Of a stretch of 6,128 nt of DNA, positions 6,104 through 6,128 are shown piece after piece. Source of the stretch: DASYUM01 sp036001225 (GTDB taxonomy: Bacteria; Methylomirabilota; Methylomirabilia; Rokubacteriales; DASRDR01); NCBI GenBank assembly GCA_036001225.1, contig DASYUM010000113.1, positions 1 to 6,128 on the forward strand, in the 5' to 3' direction. Under the pieces are notes generated by a model, which was not told the DNA's origin, searched no databases, and saw only the letters and a program-made list of their open reading frames with translations. Within the stretch, counting starts at the first letter, position 1, and every line of letters starts with the position of its first letter. Both the position numbers and the translations under genes were made by a program.

Positions 6104-6121
6104 CAATGAAGCCGCTCATTG
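6104..6121. repeat. Perfect inverted repeat upstream of the porin
   Basis: CAATGA (6104-6109) and TCATTG (6116-6121) are perfect inverted arms around a 6-bp centre, about 40 bp upstream of the porin ATG. The size and symmetry suit a dimeric regulator's operator, and the location fits the porin promoter region, which the window truncates. It could also be chance. I see no reliable -35/-10 pair here. Confidence 0.35.
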
Positions 6122-6128
6122 CAAGAAC

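Overview
This is a 6.1 kb, very GC-rich bacterial window holding six protein genes. I see no RNA gene, CRISPR array, insertion sequence or phage gene. Lipobox and Sec signal peptides, a beta-barrel porin ending in phenylalanine and a long-chain prenyl diphosphate synthase all point to a Gram-negative bacterium. The style (high GC, many small exported proteins, a porin of this type) fits uncultured soil or subsurface lineages such as Rokubacteria/Methylomirabilota or a deltaproteobacterium, but that placement is a guess. Five of the six genes are recognisable at fold or family level; the 291-aa exported protein is not.

Layout. Positions 3-341 (+) hold the 3' part of a small lipoprotein gene whose start lies before the window. 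Facing it on the minus strand is a two-gene unit: a polyprenyl diphosphate synthase (2227-1166) whose stop overlaps the start of a SAM hydrolase of the DUF62 family (1166-285). The SAM hydrolase runs 57 bp into the lipoprotein gene, tail to tail. Positions 2228-2585 are a divergent intergenic region with a good promoter candidate for the minus-strand unit. A small secreted protein (2586-2960, +) follows and converges, across a hairpin, on a second minus-strand operon: an exported protein of unknown function (4408-3533), then a secreted protein with two BamE-like halves (3510-3022). Upstream of that operon lies the porin-like outer-membrane gene (6064-4520, -), closed by a strong rho-independent terminator at 4470-4496.

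How it fits together. Five of the six coding regions deal with the envelope or its lipids: lipoprotein, isoprenoid chain synthesis for quinone or carrier lipid, two or three exported periplasmic proteins, and a porin. The SAM hydrolase is the exception and is probably translationally coupled to the prenyl synthase. The most notable regulatory feature is a pair of near-identical promoters with exactly the same internal spacing, one before the prenyl synthase unit and one before the exported-protein operon, suggesting shared promoter recognition or co-regulation. I found no convincing new defence, mobile or RNA system; the window looks like ordinary chromosomal envelope and housekeeping DNA.
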